64,000 nucleotides of DNA from assembly GCA_017544525.1 (NCBI GenBank), contig JAFYEA010000028.1:155954-219953 (forward strand). Direction: 5' to 3'. The stretch comes from Bacilli bacterium. Lineage in GTDB: Bacteria; Bacillota_I; Bacilli_A; RF39; UBA660. A program made the position numbers and the translations under genes. The notes beneath the pieces are model-generated. The model was not told where the DNA came from. It saw only the letters and a list, made by a program, of their open reading frames with translations, and ran no database searches. Of this stretch, positions 24,767 to 33,654 are shown in pieces; the stretch's first letter is position 1; each line of letters starts with the position of its first letter.

Positions 24767-26767
24767 ATGGAATTATCACAAATTAAAGGCCTTGGACCAA
24801 AGACATTAGACTATTTAAAGAATATAAATATTAATAATATAGATGATTTAGTTAACTATTATCCTTATAGACACGATATTATTGTTTTAAATGATATTAA
24901 GGAAGCAGTTGATAAACAAAATGTGATAATTGAGTGCATTGTAGACTCAGTACCTTTAACTAGAAGATTTAGAGCTAATATGACATCTCTAACATTTAGA
25001 GCAATGTCTAGTAAGAAAATGATAGCTGTTGTTATCTTTAATAGAGCATTTTTAAAAAATAATATTAAACCTGGTAATACGATTACAGTTATAGGTAAAT
25101 ATGATGCATTAAAGAATACAGTAATAGCATCTGATATAAAATTTGAGAAACTAGTTAGTGGATCTATTGAGAGTGTTTATCATTTGACTAGTGGTCTTAC
25201 TAATAAAGCATTAAAAAAATATATAAATGAAGCGTTAGAAACATATGATAATTATATAGATTATATACCAGATTATTTAAATGAAAAATATAAGTTTATT
25301 TCTAAAAAAGATGCTGTTAGAATGATACATAATCCTAAAGATGAAAATGAAGTTAAACAAGCATTAATAAAATTAAAATATGAAGAATTGTTTGAATTTA
25401 TGTTTAAGATTAATTACATGAAAGAAATAAATAAAGAAAATAAATCGGGATATATTAGGAATGTTGATCCTAAAGATATAGATAAGTTTATAAAAACTCT
25501 TCCATTTGAACTTACTGTTGATCAGAATAAAGCAATAAAAGATATACATCATGATATGACAACTAGTAGAAGAATGAATAGGATGTTACAAGGAGATGTA
25601 GGTAGTGGTAAAACTATTGTTTCTGTAATAGCTGCCTATATAAACTATTTAGCTAAAAGTCAAACTGCTTTAATGGCACCAACTGAAGTGTTAGCAGTAC
25701 AACACTATCAAACTATTAAAGACATATTATCTAATACTTCTATGAAAGTAGGATTACTTATTGGAAGTATGAAAAAGAAAGAAAAAGATGATATTGTTGA
25801 AGAATTAAAGAATGGAAAGATTGATTTAATAATAGGAACACACGCATTATTAAGTGATAATGTTGAATTTAAAAATCTTAGATTAGTTATTACAGATGAA
25901 CAACATAGATTTGGAGTTAATCAAAGAGCCAATTTAAAAAATAAAGGATTATTACCTGACACATTATATATGTCAGCTACCCCAATACCTAGAACATTTG
26001 CATTAACTATATATGGTGATATGGATATAACTAACATTAAAACTAAACCTAAAGGTAGAAAAGATATTAAGACAATTATTAAGAGTGAAAAAGAGTTAGT
26101 TTCTGTCTATGAAATGATGAAACAAGAAGTAGATAAAGGACATCAAGTATATGTAGTATCTCCTCTAATAGAAGATAGTGAAGCAGCTCTTGATTTAACA
26201 ACTGTAAATGAAATAAAAAGAAATATAGAATTATATTTCAAAGGTAAAGTTAAGAGTGCAATTATGCATGGTAAATTATCTAAGAATGATAAAGATAAAA
26301 TCATGAATGAATTTAAAGAAGGAAAAATAGATATATTAATATCAACTACAGTAATAGAAGTAGGCGTTGATGTAAAAAATGCTACTATGATGGTTATATA
26401 TGATGCTGAAATGTTCGGACTTGCTACACTTCATCAATTAAGAGGTAGAGTAGGAAGAAATGAATTTGATTCAACATGCGTATTAATTGGTAGCGAAGAC
26501 AATGAAAGATTAAAAGTATTAACTGAAAGTAATGACGGATTCTATATCACTGAAAAAGATTATGAAATGCGTGGAGAAGGTGATTTGTTTGGAGTAAAAC
26601 AAAGTGGTGATATGGAATTTAAGGTTGTTGATTTACACAAAGATATGAAAATATTATTACAAGCTAGAGATGATTCTAAAGAATTTTTAGATAAAAATAT
26701 AAATAATGATTTTCAAAATTATTCTGAATATGCTAAAATAGTAAATGAGATAAAGAATTTAGATTGA
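24767..26767 (+). CDS. recG: ATP-dependent DNA helicase RecG
   Basis: 666 residues, close to the usual 680, behind GGAGGTG. The N-terminal wedge domain (1-140) starts IKGLGPKTLDYLKNI. Helicase motifs follow: Walker A GDVGSGKT (about 276), DEQHRFGVNQR, MSATPIPRT, TTVIEVGVDV and LRGRVGR. RecG reverses stalled forks and resolves R-loops and Holliday junctions. It heads an apparent operon with the 26.8-kb protein and yebC. Confidence 0.98.
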   Translation: MELSQIKGLGPKTLDYLKNININNIDDLVNYYPYRHDIIVLNDIKEAVDKQNVIIECIVDSVPLTRRFRANMTSLTFRAMSSKKMIAVVIFNRAFLKNNIKPGNTITVIGKYDALKNTVIASDIKFEKLVSGSIESVYHLTSGLTNKALKKYINEALETYDNYIDYIPDYLNEKYKFISKKDAVRMIHNPKDENEVKQALIKLKYEELFEFMFKINYMKEINKENKSGYIRNVDPKDIDKFIKTLPFELTVDQNKAIKDIHHDMTTSRRMNRMLQGDVGSGKTIVSVIAAYINYLAKSQTALMAPTEVLAVQHYQTIKDILSNTSMKVGLLIGSMKKKEKDDIVEELKNGKIDLIIGTHALLSDNVEFKNLRLVITDEQHRFGVNQRANLKNKGLLPDTLYMSATPIPRTFALTIYGDMDITNIKTKPKGRKDIKTIIKSEKELVSVYEMMKQEVDKGHQVYVVSPLIEDSEAALDLTTVNEIKRNIELYFKGKVKSAIMHGKLSKNDKDKIMNEFKEGKIDILISTTVIEVGVDVKNATMMVIYDAEMFGLATLHQLRGRVGRNEFDSTCVLIGSEDNERLKVLTESNDGFYITEKDYEMRGEGDLFGVKQSGDMEFKVVDLHKDMKILLQARDDSKEFLDKNINNDFQNYSEYAKIVNEIKNLD

Positions 26768-26780
26768 TAAGGAGTTATTT

Positions 26781-27494
26781 ATGAATAATAATTATTATGA
26801 TGAAAAAATTAACAATTTAAATGGGTATAATCAAGGTATTAACAATATGGATTATAAATATGATAAGTTTCAAACAATTAAACAACCTGAGATAGTTTCT
26901 ATTGATGAAGGGAAATTACTTGATCAAACAGCACAAGATATAATGGATGAAAATGTAGAAGGTGGTATATTAGACCCTAGAACATCTATTGCATCTCCAT
27001 TAACTGATAGTGACTATGTTGATGATGAAACTTGGGAATTAATTAGTGCATTTTGTAGTGCTGAAATGCAATATAAAACAGAATTATTTAATAGTAAAAG
27101 AATTAGAGATTTCCATGAAGCAATTAGAGAAGTATTTACTGCTCAGGCATTAGCTGATTTAGGAAAAGAAAAAATAAAAATGATTGAGGAAGGTAAAGTA
27201 CCTCTAGAAGAATTAGAATATGTTGAAGCAGAAATAATAATTCTATTTACTCAAATAATGAGACTTAGATTAGACAAAAATAAAACATATGAAAGGGAAA
27301 ACAAACCAATTAATCCATCATTAACTATTCCAATAGTTAATCCTGAATATATTAATAATGAAAAAAAAGAAGAAGAATTGAATTTAGATGGGCCTATATA
27401 TGATCCAGGACCTGAGGGCCCAAAAAGACCAGAAATAAATTATACTCAAGGTGGTAGGATGGTCTTAGAAGAAGAACAAGAATTAACAAGATAA
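26781..27494 (+). CDS. Hypothetical protein
   Basis: 237 residues, ribosome site AAGGAG. Asn/Tyr-rich N-terminus, a predicted helical core (about 85-170) and a Pro/Gly-rich C-terminus with the near palindromic GPIYDPGPEGP. No membrane helix. Lies between recG and yebC with short gaps (13 and 16 nt). Confidence 0.65.
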   Translation: MNNNYYDEKINNLNGYNQGINNMDYKYDKFQTIKQPEIVSIDEGKLLDQTAQDIMDENVEGGILDPRTSIASPLTDSDYVDDETWELISAFCSAEMQYKTELFNSKRIRDFHEAIREVFTAQALADLGKEKIKMIEEGKVPLEELEYVEAEIIILFTQIMRLRLDKNKTYERENKPINPSLTIPIVNPEYINNEKKEEELNLDGPIYDPGPEGPKRPEINYTQGGRMVLEEEQELTR

Positions 27495-27510
27495 TAAGGA
27501 GGAGATAAAC

Positions 27511-28224
27511 ATGGGAAGAGCACATGAAGTAAGAGCAAAAGCAATGGCTGCGACTGCCGCTAAAAAATCAAAATTATATTCAATTTATGCAAAGGAGATT
27601 ATGAAGGCTGCTAAGTCTAATCCAGATCCTGATAGTAATGATGTACTTAGAAGAGTAATTGAAAAGGCAAAAAGAGAGCAAGTTCCTTCAGACGTTATTA
27701 ATAGAAATATTGATAAAGCAAAAAAAGGTGAAGTTGAGAACTATGATGTAGTTGAATATGAAGCATTTGCTCAAGGTGGAAGCAATTTAATTGTTAAATG
27801 TTTAACAGATAATCCTAATAGAACAATTACATTTGTTAAAACAGTATTCAATAAATGTGGTGCTAAAATAGCAGGTCAAAATGCAGTAAGTTTTATGTAT
27901 GAACATTTAGGAGCTGTAGGTATTAAGGGACATAATGAAGAAGAAGTAATGGATGCTTTAATAAATGCAAACGTAGATGCTAATGACATCGAAGTTGAAG
28001 ATGATGTAGTTGTTGTTTATACTGAAGTTAGTGATTTAAATAATGCAAAAAAGGCATTAGAAGATGCATTTCCTGGTATAACTTTTGAAATTGATGAAAT
28101 TTCATATTATCCAAAAGATACAGTTAAATTAGAAGGTGATGATAAAGCAAAATTTGAAAGATTGCTTGAAATGCTAGATGATTTAGATGATGTAAGTAAT
28201 GTATATCATAATGTAGAGTTATAA
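27511..28224 (+). CDS. yebC: YebC/PmpR family regulatory/translation protein
   Basis: 237 residues behind AAGGAGGAG. Family marks: N-terminal MGRAHEVRAKAMAATAAKKSK (in place of the usual GHSKWxNI), AKREQVPSDVINRNIDKAKKG, and YEAFAQGGSNLIVKCLTDN, then the acidic C-terminal domain. YebC proteins were first called transcription factors; some now are known to help ribosomes through proline stretches. The altered N-terminus matches the group found in many Gram-positives with MGRxxE. Confidence 0.95.
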   Translation: MGRAHEVRAKAMAATAAKKSKLYSIYAKEIMKAAKSNPDPDSNDVLRRVIEKAKREQVPSDVINRNIDKAKKGEVENYDVVEYEAFAQGGSNLIVKCLTDNPNRTITFVKTVFNKCGAKIAGQNAVSFMYEHLGAVGIKGHNEEEVMDALINANVDANDIEVEDDVVVVYTEVSDLNNAKKALEDAFPGITFEIDEISYYPKDTVKLEGDDKAKFERLLEMLDDLDDVSNVYHNVEL

Positions 28225-28245
28225 AAAAATAACTCTATTTTTTTT
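28214..28245 (+). terminator. Intrinsic terminator after yebC
   Basis: TAGAGTTAT (28214-28222), six A, ATAACTCTA (28229-28237), eight T. Confidence 0.85.
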
Positions 28246-28282
28246 GCATCCAATGTGTTAAAATTATAATAGGTGAGAATGT

Positions 28283-28573
28283 ATGAAATTTAAACCATTA
28301 AATAAAGAAGATAGTATTATAGAATCAACTAGATATAATAAAAATGTTGAAGGTAAACATATTGGTATCACTCATAGTTTTGGGTCACAAGATAAAAGAA
28401 ATTTTGCAGCTTTATGTATGCTTGGAATTATGAGTAAAACAGAAGATTTTGACAGAATAACAAAGAATGATAATGATTCTAGATTAATAGATGTAATTCA
28501 TAAGATGATTGATAACGCTAATCAAATTGTTGATAAAACATTCTTGAAAGATGATGGAAAGAGGGTTTTATAA
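28283..28573 (+). CDS. Hypothetical protein
   Basis: 96 residues behind AGGTGAG. Soluble, charged, with GITHSFGSQDKRNFAALCMLGIM in the centre. No family recognised. Its stop lies 1 nt before the next start, so the two are translated as a pair. Confidence 0.6.
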   Translation: MKFKPLNKEDSIIESTRYNKNVEGKHIGITHSFGSQDKRNFAALCMLGIMSKTEDFDRITKNDNDSRLIDVIHKMIDNANQIVDKTFLKDDGKRVL

Positions 28574-28574
28574 T

Positions 28575-28838
28575 ATGAATTATGAAATAGATGATGTTAT
28601 TAAGTTTAAAAATGGAGAGTATCTAGTAATAGATATTATTAAGAAGGATAATAATACTTACTTATATTTAATTAACAATAATGAATATGAAGATGATGTA
28701 GCTATAACAAAAGTTACAAATGAAGATGGTGTTATTAGTTATGGACACATAGAAAACGATGAAGAATTTAATTATGTAATTAATAGAATATTTCTAAATT
28801 TAAAAGATGAAATAGTTTTATTTGCTAATGAAGATTAA
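28575..28838 (+). CDS. Small DUF1292-like protein
   Basis: 87 residues from ATG 28575 (GAGGG upstream). A beta-rich protein opening with FKNGEYLVIDIIKKDNNTYLYLINN and ending with an acidic helix, an outline like DUF1292 proteins, which are small acidic beta proteins. A second such protein is at 60.8 kb. The match is by outline only. Confidence 0.6.
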   Translation: MNYEIDDVIKFKNGEYLVIDIIKKDNNTYLYLINNNEYEDDVAITKVTNEDGVISYGHIENDEEFNYVINRIFLNLKDEIVLFANED

Positions 28839-28861
28839 ATAATATATAATAATAAAATGCT

Positions 28862-28889
28862 TTGATTTAAGCACTAGTTGTGTTATAAT
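28862..28889 (+). promoter_or_regulatory. Promoter of the T4SS locus
   Basis: TTGATT (28862-28867), 16 nt, TATAAT (28884-28889) preceded by TGT. Confidence 0.7.
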
Positions 28890-28921
28890 TTAAAGTGATA
28901 ATACGAATTGGGAGTGGGTTT

Positions 28922-30949
28922 ATGACGTTAATATCATTTTTTACATCGTTAATAAACATTGGAACCGAATGGTATATGACTGCAATTTATGCGGTATGTT
29001 TATTTTTTGAAGGTATAGTATTTGAAGGTGTAACACTTATTTACAACTTGTTTTTGCTTGTTTGTACTATTAATTTAAGTACTGTCTCAGGGTTATTATC
29101 ATCATTAATAGAGAGAGTAAAAGCTTTAATAATTGTTTTTATTGTATTTAAATTAGGTGTAGCACTAATTGGATATTTACTTGAACCTGACAAAGCCCAA
29201 AAAGAAGGAACAAAAATAGTCGTTAATATTTTTATTACGGCTGTATTATTGATATCGTATTCAATGATTTTTGATATATTTAATGAATTAAATTTACTTA
29301 TTCTAGGTAATCCAACAAATTACCCTTATACTGTGTTATCTACAATAGTTGATGTTTCACCAGAGGAAAAGGACAAAGGACTTATTATGAGACTTGTATT
29401 TGGCGATAAAGCTGATGATCTTGATGATGTCGGAGAATATTTATCATATTCAACATTAACAATGTTTATATATGACTATGGTAATCCATCTTCAAGCAAT
29501 AATGTATCAGCAATTATTTGTCCTGCTACAAGTAGTAATGGTTGCGATTTTAAAAAGTTAGTTAATGCAAATTCAAAGATTAATCTTACAATTGAATATC
29601 ATCCAGTATTTGCATTCATAGTTGGTTTATTCTTAATTTATAGTATAGGAAAAAGTACTATTTCAGTTGGTGTTCGTATGTTTAAACTGGTTATTTTGCA
29701 GTTACTTGCACCATTAGCGATAGTTACTATTTTGGATGGTGGAATCAAAGCAGATATATTTCAAAAATATATAAAGAAATACATAGAGGTTTATTTATCT
29801 GCAATGCTTAGATTACTTGCGACATTAATTATTACAGTGTTCTTGTGTAAGTTTATTGTTAATGTAGGCGATTATGCTGCATTAAATGATACTGGTAATA
29901 CTTGGATGAATATGTTACTTGCTGTAATTGTAATATGGGCCGGATTTAAATTCTTAAGTGAAGCACCTGCTTTTATTGAGAGTATCATTGGAATGAAACT
30001 TGGTGGAGATGATAAAACTTCATTTGGACAATTCCTTGGTGGAGTAATTGGAGGTGCTGTTGGTGGAATTGCTGGTCTTTCAACAGGAACGCTTGCTGGT
30101 ACAATTAGTGGCTTCGCTGGTGGTATATCTTCAGGTGCTAAAGGAAAGAGTGTTGCTGAATGGTTTAAAAATCAATCTGCTAACTCTGCCAATGCTAAGA
30201 ACGTAGGAGCAAATGCAAGAATGGCTGGTGGATCATTAGCATATGGGGCATCAAAAGTTGGAGGCTTCCTAGGTATTCCTCAAAATAAACTTGAAAAAGG
30301 TAAACTTGCTGGTGAAAGACAAACTGCTATGGATAATATGGTTAAGGCATTAGAAGAAAATTATGATGAACAAATTGTGATAGGGGGTCAAAAAGTTGGT
30401 GTTGATAGAGGAATATTCAACAATTATGCTTATAAGAAAGGGCATGATTTCTATAAAGGCTTAAGTGAAAAAACTAGAGGTGCTGTTGATAAGACTAACG
30501 ATGCATACGAAGCATATACTGCAGCACAAGGAGAATATGATAAACTTAGGTCTAACCCTAGTGCTACTGATGCTCAATTGAAAAAAGCTTTTGAAAAGGT
30601 AGAAGCTAGTAGAACAGCATTTCAATCTCTTAAAGCAAGTACTGATAAGAAAGTAGATACAGACTTTAATACAAGAATGCTTGAAAATGCGAAAAAAGGT
30701 AAATATATTAAATCTAAAGGAAAACTTGCTGTTAAAACTGCCATTGAAACGTATGACAATGTTGCTTCTGCTGGATATACAACTGATGACTTCGTGGCTG
30801 GAACTAAACATTTGGTTAATGGTGAATGGGTTGCTGCAACAACTAAAACAGCATCTGATCATTATACTAAACAACAAGATAGAACAACGCATTCAAGAAG
30901 TGCTACAAGATATACAAATTCAAATCTTAGAGGTGGCGGCGGAAAATAA
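28922..30949 (+). CDS. T4SS polytopic membrane protein, VirB6/TrbL-like
   Basis: 675 residues from ATG 28922 (GGGAG, 7-nt spacing). About six membrane helices in the first 380 residues, with a large loop carrying two Cys, then a Gly/Ala-rich linker (GGVIGGAVGGIAGLSTG) and a long charged C-terminal part (about 420-675) rich in Ala/Lys coiled-coil-like helices, ending in a Gly run. The topology and position just before PrgI and VirB4 genes match the VirB6/PrgH-type channel component of Gram-positive conjugation systems. Confidence 0.82.
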   Translation: MTLISFFTSLINIGTEWYMTAIYAVCLFFEGIVFEGVTLIYNLFLLVCTINLSTVSGLLSSLIERVKALIIVFIVFKLGVALIGYLLEPDKAQKEGTKIVVNIFITAVLLISYSMIFDIFNELNLLILGNPTNYPYTVLSTIVDVSPEEKDKGLIMRLVFGDKADDLDDVGEYLSYSTLTMFIYDYGNPSSSNNVSAIICPATSSNGCDFKKLVNANSKINLTIEYHPVFAFIVGLFLIYSIGKSTISVGVRMFKLVILQLLAPLAIVTILDGGIKADIFQKYIKKYIEVYLSAMLRLLATLIITVFLCKFIVNVGDYAALNDTGNTWMNMLLAVIVIWAGFKFLSEAPAFIESIIGMKLGGDDKTSFGQFLGGVIGGAVGGIAGLSTGTLAGTISGFAGGISSGAKGKSVAEWFKNQSANSANAKNVGANARMAGGSLAYGASKVGGFLGIPQNKLEKGKLAGERQTAMDNMVKALEENYDEQIVIGGQKVGVDRGIFNNYAYKKGHDFYKGLSEKTRGAVDKTNDAYEAYTAAQGEYDKLRSNPSATDAQLKKAFEKVEASRTAFQSLKASTDKKVDTDFNTRMLENAKKGKYIKSKGKLAVKTAIETYDNVASAGYTTDDFVAGTKHLVNGEWVAATTKTASDHYTKQQDRTTHSRSATRYTNSNLRGGGGK

Positions 30950-30971
30950 TATATAGAAAGGAAAAGAGAAT

Positions 30972-31283
30972 ATGAACAATTATTTAATACCTGCCAATAG
31001 TAAAAAAGGGCAATTGTGGTTTAATATATTTAGACCTATTGATATGGGCATTTTAGGTGGTGGTGCTTTTGCGACCCTATTGTTAGCAATAGCAATTCCA
31101 TCTCATGGTTTAACGGTAACTGTTGTAAAATTATTGCCGCTTGCTTTATGTTTACTTCTTGTGTTACCTTTGCCTTATTATCATAATGTTCTTGTATTTT
31201 TACAAGAAGCAATTCTATATTGGCAATCACAAAAAGAATATCCTTGGAAAGGTTGGTGTGTAAAAGATGTCATCGAAAAATGA
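30972..31283 (+). CDS. PrgI/VirB3-like T4SS protein
   Basis: 103 residues, ribosome site AAAGGAAAAGAG. Typical of PrgI-family proteins: an N-terminal LIPANSKKGQLWFNIFRP, two adjacent membrane helices (about 28-72), and a short cytoplasmic end. VirB3 homologues sit next to VirB4 and help anchor it to the membrane. It overlaps the next gene by 17 nt. Confidence 0.85.
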   Translation: MNNYLIPANSKKGQLWFNIFRPIDMGILGGGAFATLLLAIAIPSHGLTVTVVKLLPLALCLLLVLPLPYYHNVLVFLQEAILYWQSQKEYPWKGWCVKDVIEK

Positions 31284-31833
31284 TACTAGAAGATTTGCTG
31301 AAGGATGGATTCCTGTCAGAAATATTGTTAATAACGCTATAGTACTTGAAAATGGTTATGTAGTGACTGGTGTTAAAGTAAGACCGAGAAATATATTTAT
31401 CTTAGATTATGATTCACAAAATAATGCAATCTTTAATCTTAGAAATTTCTATAATACTTTAGATTTTCCTTTCTGGTTAATAATTGCTGATAGACCTGTT
31501 GATATAAATGTTTACTTAGCACAATTGAAGCTATTATTTAATCAAGTACAAACTCAAGCAATTAGAAAATTAATTAGAGAAGATATTGAAAAAGCAACTT
31601 TATTTATGAGTAAAGATGTTAATGTAACTGATACAGAATACTTTATATTGTTTAAAGAATCTAGTAAAAAACCTGATTTAATTCAGAAGAGAATTCAAAA
31701 TATGATATCAGGTTTAGCGGGGGCTGGTCTTCAATCATCTCAAACAAGTAATGATGATTTAAGAATCCTATTAGATGGATTTATGAATGGTGGAGATACC
31801 ACTAATTTTGGAACGGTGATGAGTGGCGTATGA
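31267..31833 (+). CDS. VirB4 N-terminal domain as a separate protein
   Basis: 188 residues. It corresponds to the part of VirB4-family proteins before the ATPase: opening RFAEGWIPVRNI, ENGYVVTGVKVRPRNIFILD, and a region on transfer-style FNTLDFPFWLIIADRPVDI. The next gene (ATGA overlap at 31830-31833) supplies the remaining domains. So VirB4 here is in two pieces, either by an ancestral split or by a frameshift fixed at a domain border. Confidence 0.75.
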   Translation: MSSKNDTRRFAEGWIPVRNIVNNAIVLENGYVVTGVKVRPRNIFILDYDSQNNAIFNLRNFYNTLDFPFWLIIADRPVDINVYLAQLKLLFNQVQTQAIRKLIREDIEKATLFMSKDVNVTDTEYFILFKESSKKPDLIQKRIQNMISGLAGAGLQSSQTSNDDLRILLDGFMNGGDTTNFGTVMSGV

Positions 31834-33620
31834 GTATGAATTTTAAAAGTCAAATAGCCCCAAAGGGATTAGAATTTAAACCATCAGGAATGATTATCAG
31901 TGATAAACATTGCTGTATTATGTCAGTTGTTAGTTATCCTAAGTCAATCAGTGAAGGATATTTAGCAAATATAACACAATTATCTGGTGTTAAAGTATGT
32001 ATCAAACATATACCAATAGCATTTTCAGTATTATCTAAAATGTTAAATAAAGAAATAGCTGATATGAAAGCAAAATATCAGAATGAGCATGATAGAACTA
32101 TACAAGAAAGAATTCGTCAAGATTATGAAAGTATTGAAGAATTCATTACAATGCTAACAGCAACTCAAGCAAGAATATTTGATTTCCAAATGCATTTATT
32201 CATAACTGCAGATACAGATGAGGAATTAGAACAAAAGAAAGTTCAAGTAAGAAATTATTTAGATGCGATGGGAATGAAAGGTGTAGTATTAAGATTTGAA
32301 CAAAGAAAAATTCTTGAGAGTATGCTTCCAATATTTGAAAAGAATGATATTGAAGATAGACTTGGAACTCCAATTCCATCAGTTACAATGGCTGCGATGT
32401 ATCCATTTGTATTTGATAGCATTAAGGATCCAGGACTTTCATGTTTGTTAGGCGTTGATTATTCAGGAGGCGTTATTCTATTTAATCAATTCTTATATCA
32501 AACTAAAAAAGAATTTAATAGAAATAATGCTAATATGATTATTCTTGGTACATCTGGTAGTGGAAAATCTACTAGTGCTAAAGTATTACTTAGAAGTAAT
32601 ATTAGAAATGGTCATAAAATAGTAGCTATTGACCCTGAAGGTGAACTTGAAGAAATGACAAGACTTTATGGTGGAGATTTCATCGACTTAGGTCGTGGTG
32701 GAGATTTTGGTATGATAAATCCACTTGAAGTTGTATTAGATGCAGATGAAGAAGAAATGCAGGAAGGAATGGGATATGCCATTCTTACACGTACACTTCA
32801 AACACTAAAAGCATTTATGAAGTATTATAGTCCAGATATTGAAGAGGATGTTTTAACATTATTTAGTGAAATGGTACAAGAAACATATAGAAGATTTAAA
32901 ATAGATTATAATACTGATTTTTCTACAATTTCATCAGAAGATTTTCCAACATTTGATAATGTATATGAAACTATAAAAGCTAAATTACTTTCTATGACAG
33001 AACATACTCATGAAAGAGATATCATGGAAAGATTAGAATTGAAAATTAGACCTTTAGTAAATGAGTTAAGATATTATTTTACGGGAAAAACTACTATTGA
33101 TTCAGATGCTGATTTTATAGTATTTAACATTCGTGAAATAATGAATGCAGATAACAATATTAGAAATGCATTGTTCTTTAATATTTTGAAATATGCATGG
33201 GGACTTACATTAGATAGAGAAATAAATACTATTCTTTATGTTGATGAGGCGCATATGTTACTTGCAGATCAAAATGATTTAGGAGCAGAATTCTTAGCGC
33301 GTATTCAAAGACGTAGTCGTAAATATAATACTGGAACTATAATTATCACTCAACAACCAACAGATTTTGCAGCACCAAATGTAATAGTACATGGTAAAGC
33401 AATATTTGATAATGCTTCTTATTATTTGGTAATGGGTCTTAAGAAGCAAGCTGTTGATGATTTATCAAGATTAATAGATTTAAATGATCAAGAAAGAGAT
33501 TCAATAAAGAGATATTCACAAGGGCAAGCATTATTTGTTTGTGGAAATAGAAGAATGCGAATTAATATAATCGCAACTCAACAAGAATTAGAATCATTTG
33601 GTTCTGGTGGAGGATTCTAA
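31830..33620 (+). CDS. VirB4-like T4SS ATPase (ATPase portion)
   Basis: 596 residues. Walker A GTSGSGKST (about 238), IDPEGELEEMTRLYGG, Walker B TILYVDEAHMLLAD (about 467) and the arginine-finger-like QRRSRKYNTG, then TQQPTDF. VirB4 powers assembly or substrate entry in all T4SSs. The start shares ATGA with the preceding gene's stop, implying coupled translation, so the N-terminal piece and this protein are likely made in equal amounts and assemble. Confidence 0.95.
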   Translation: MSMNFKSQIAPKGLEFKPSGMIISDKHCCIMSVVSYPKSISEGYLANITQLSGVKVCIKHIPIAFSVLSKMLNKEIADMKAKYQNEHDRTIQERIRQDYESIEEFITMLTATQARIFDFQMHLFITADTDEELEQKKVQVRNYLDAMGMKGVVLRFEQRKILESMLPIFEKNDIEDRLGTPIPSVTMAAMYPFVFDSIKDPGLSCLLGVDYSGGVILFNQFLYQTKKEFNRNNANMIILGTSGSGKSTSAKVLLRSNIRNGHKIVAIDPEGELEEMTRLYGGDFIDLGRGGDFGMINPLEVVLDADEEEMQEGMGYAILTRTLQTLKAFMKYYSPDIEEDVLTLFSEMVQETYRRFKIDYNTDFSTISSEDFPTFDNVYETIKAKLLSMTEHTHERDIMERLELKIRPLVNELRYYFTGKTTIDSDADFIVFNIREIMNADNNIRNALFFNILKYAWGLTLDREINTILYVDEAHMLLADQNDLGAEFLARIQRRSRKYNTGTIIITQQPTDFAAPNVIVHGKAIFDNASYYLVMGLKKQAVDDLSRLIDLNDQERDSIKRYSQGQALFVCGNRRMRINIIATQQELESFGSGGGF

Positions 33621-33639
33621 TAGAATCCTTCTTTTTCTT
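33611..33639 (+). terminator. Internal terminator after VirB4 gene
   Basis: GGATTCT (33612-33618), AAT, AGAATCC (33622-33628), then TTCTTTTT. It probably lowers expression of the downstream T4SS genes rather than ending it. Confidence 0.6.
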
Positions 33640-33654
33640 AAAAGGAAGTGAAGT

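Noticed and set aside
31830..31833. Frameshifted VirB4 pseudogene
   Set aside because: Clean ATGA overlap, no internal stop, sensible ends and coding sequence in both pieces; kept as a split gene though a sequencing error is not excluded.
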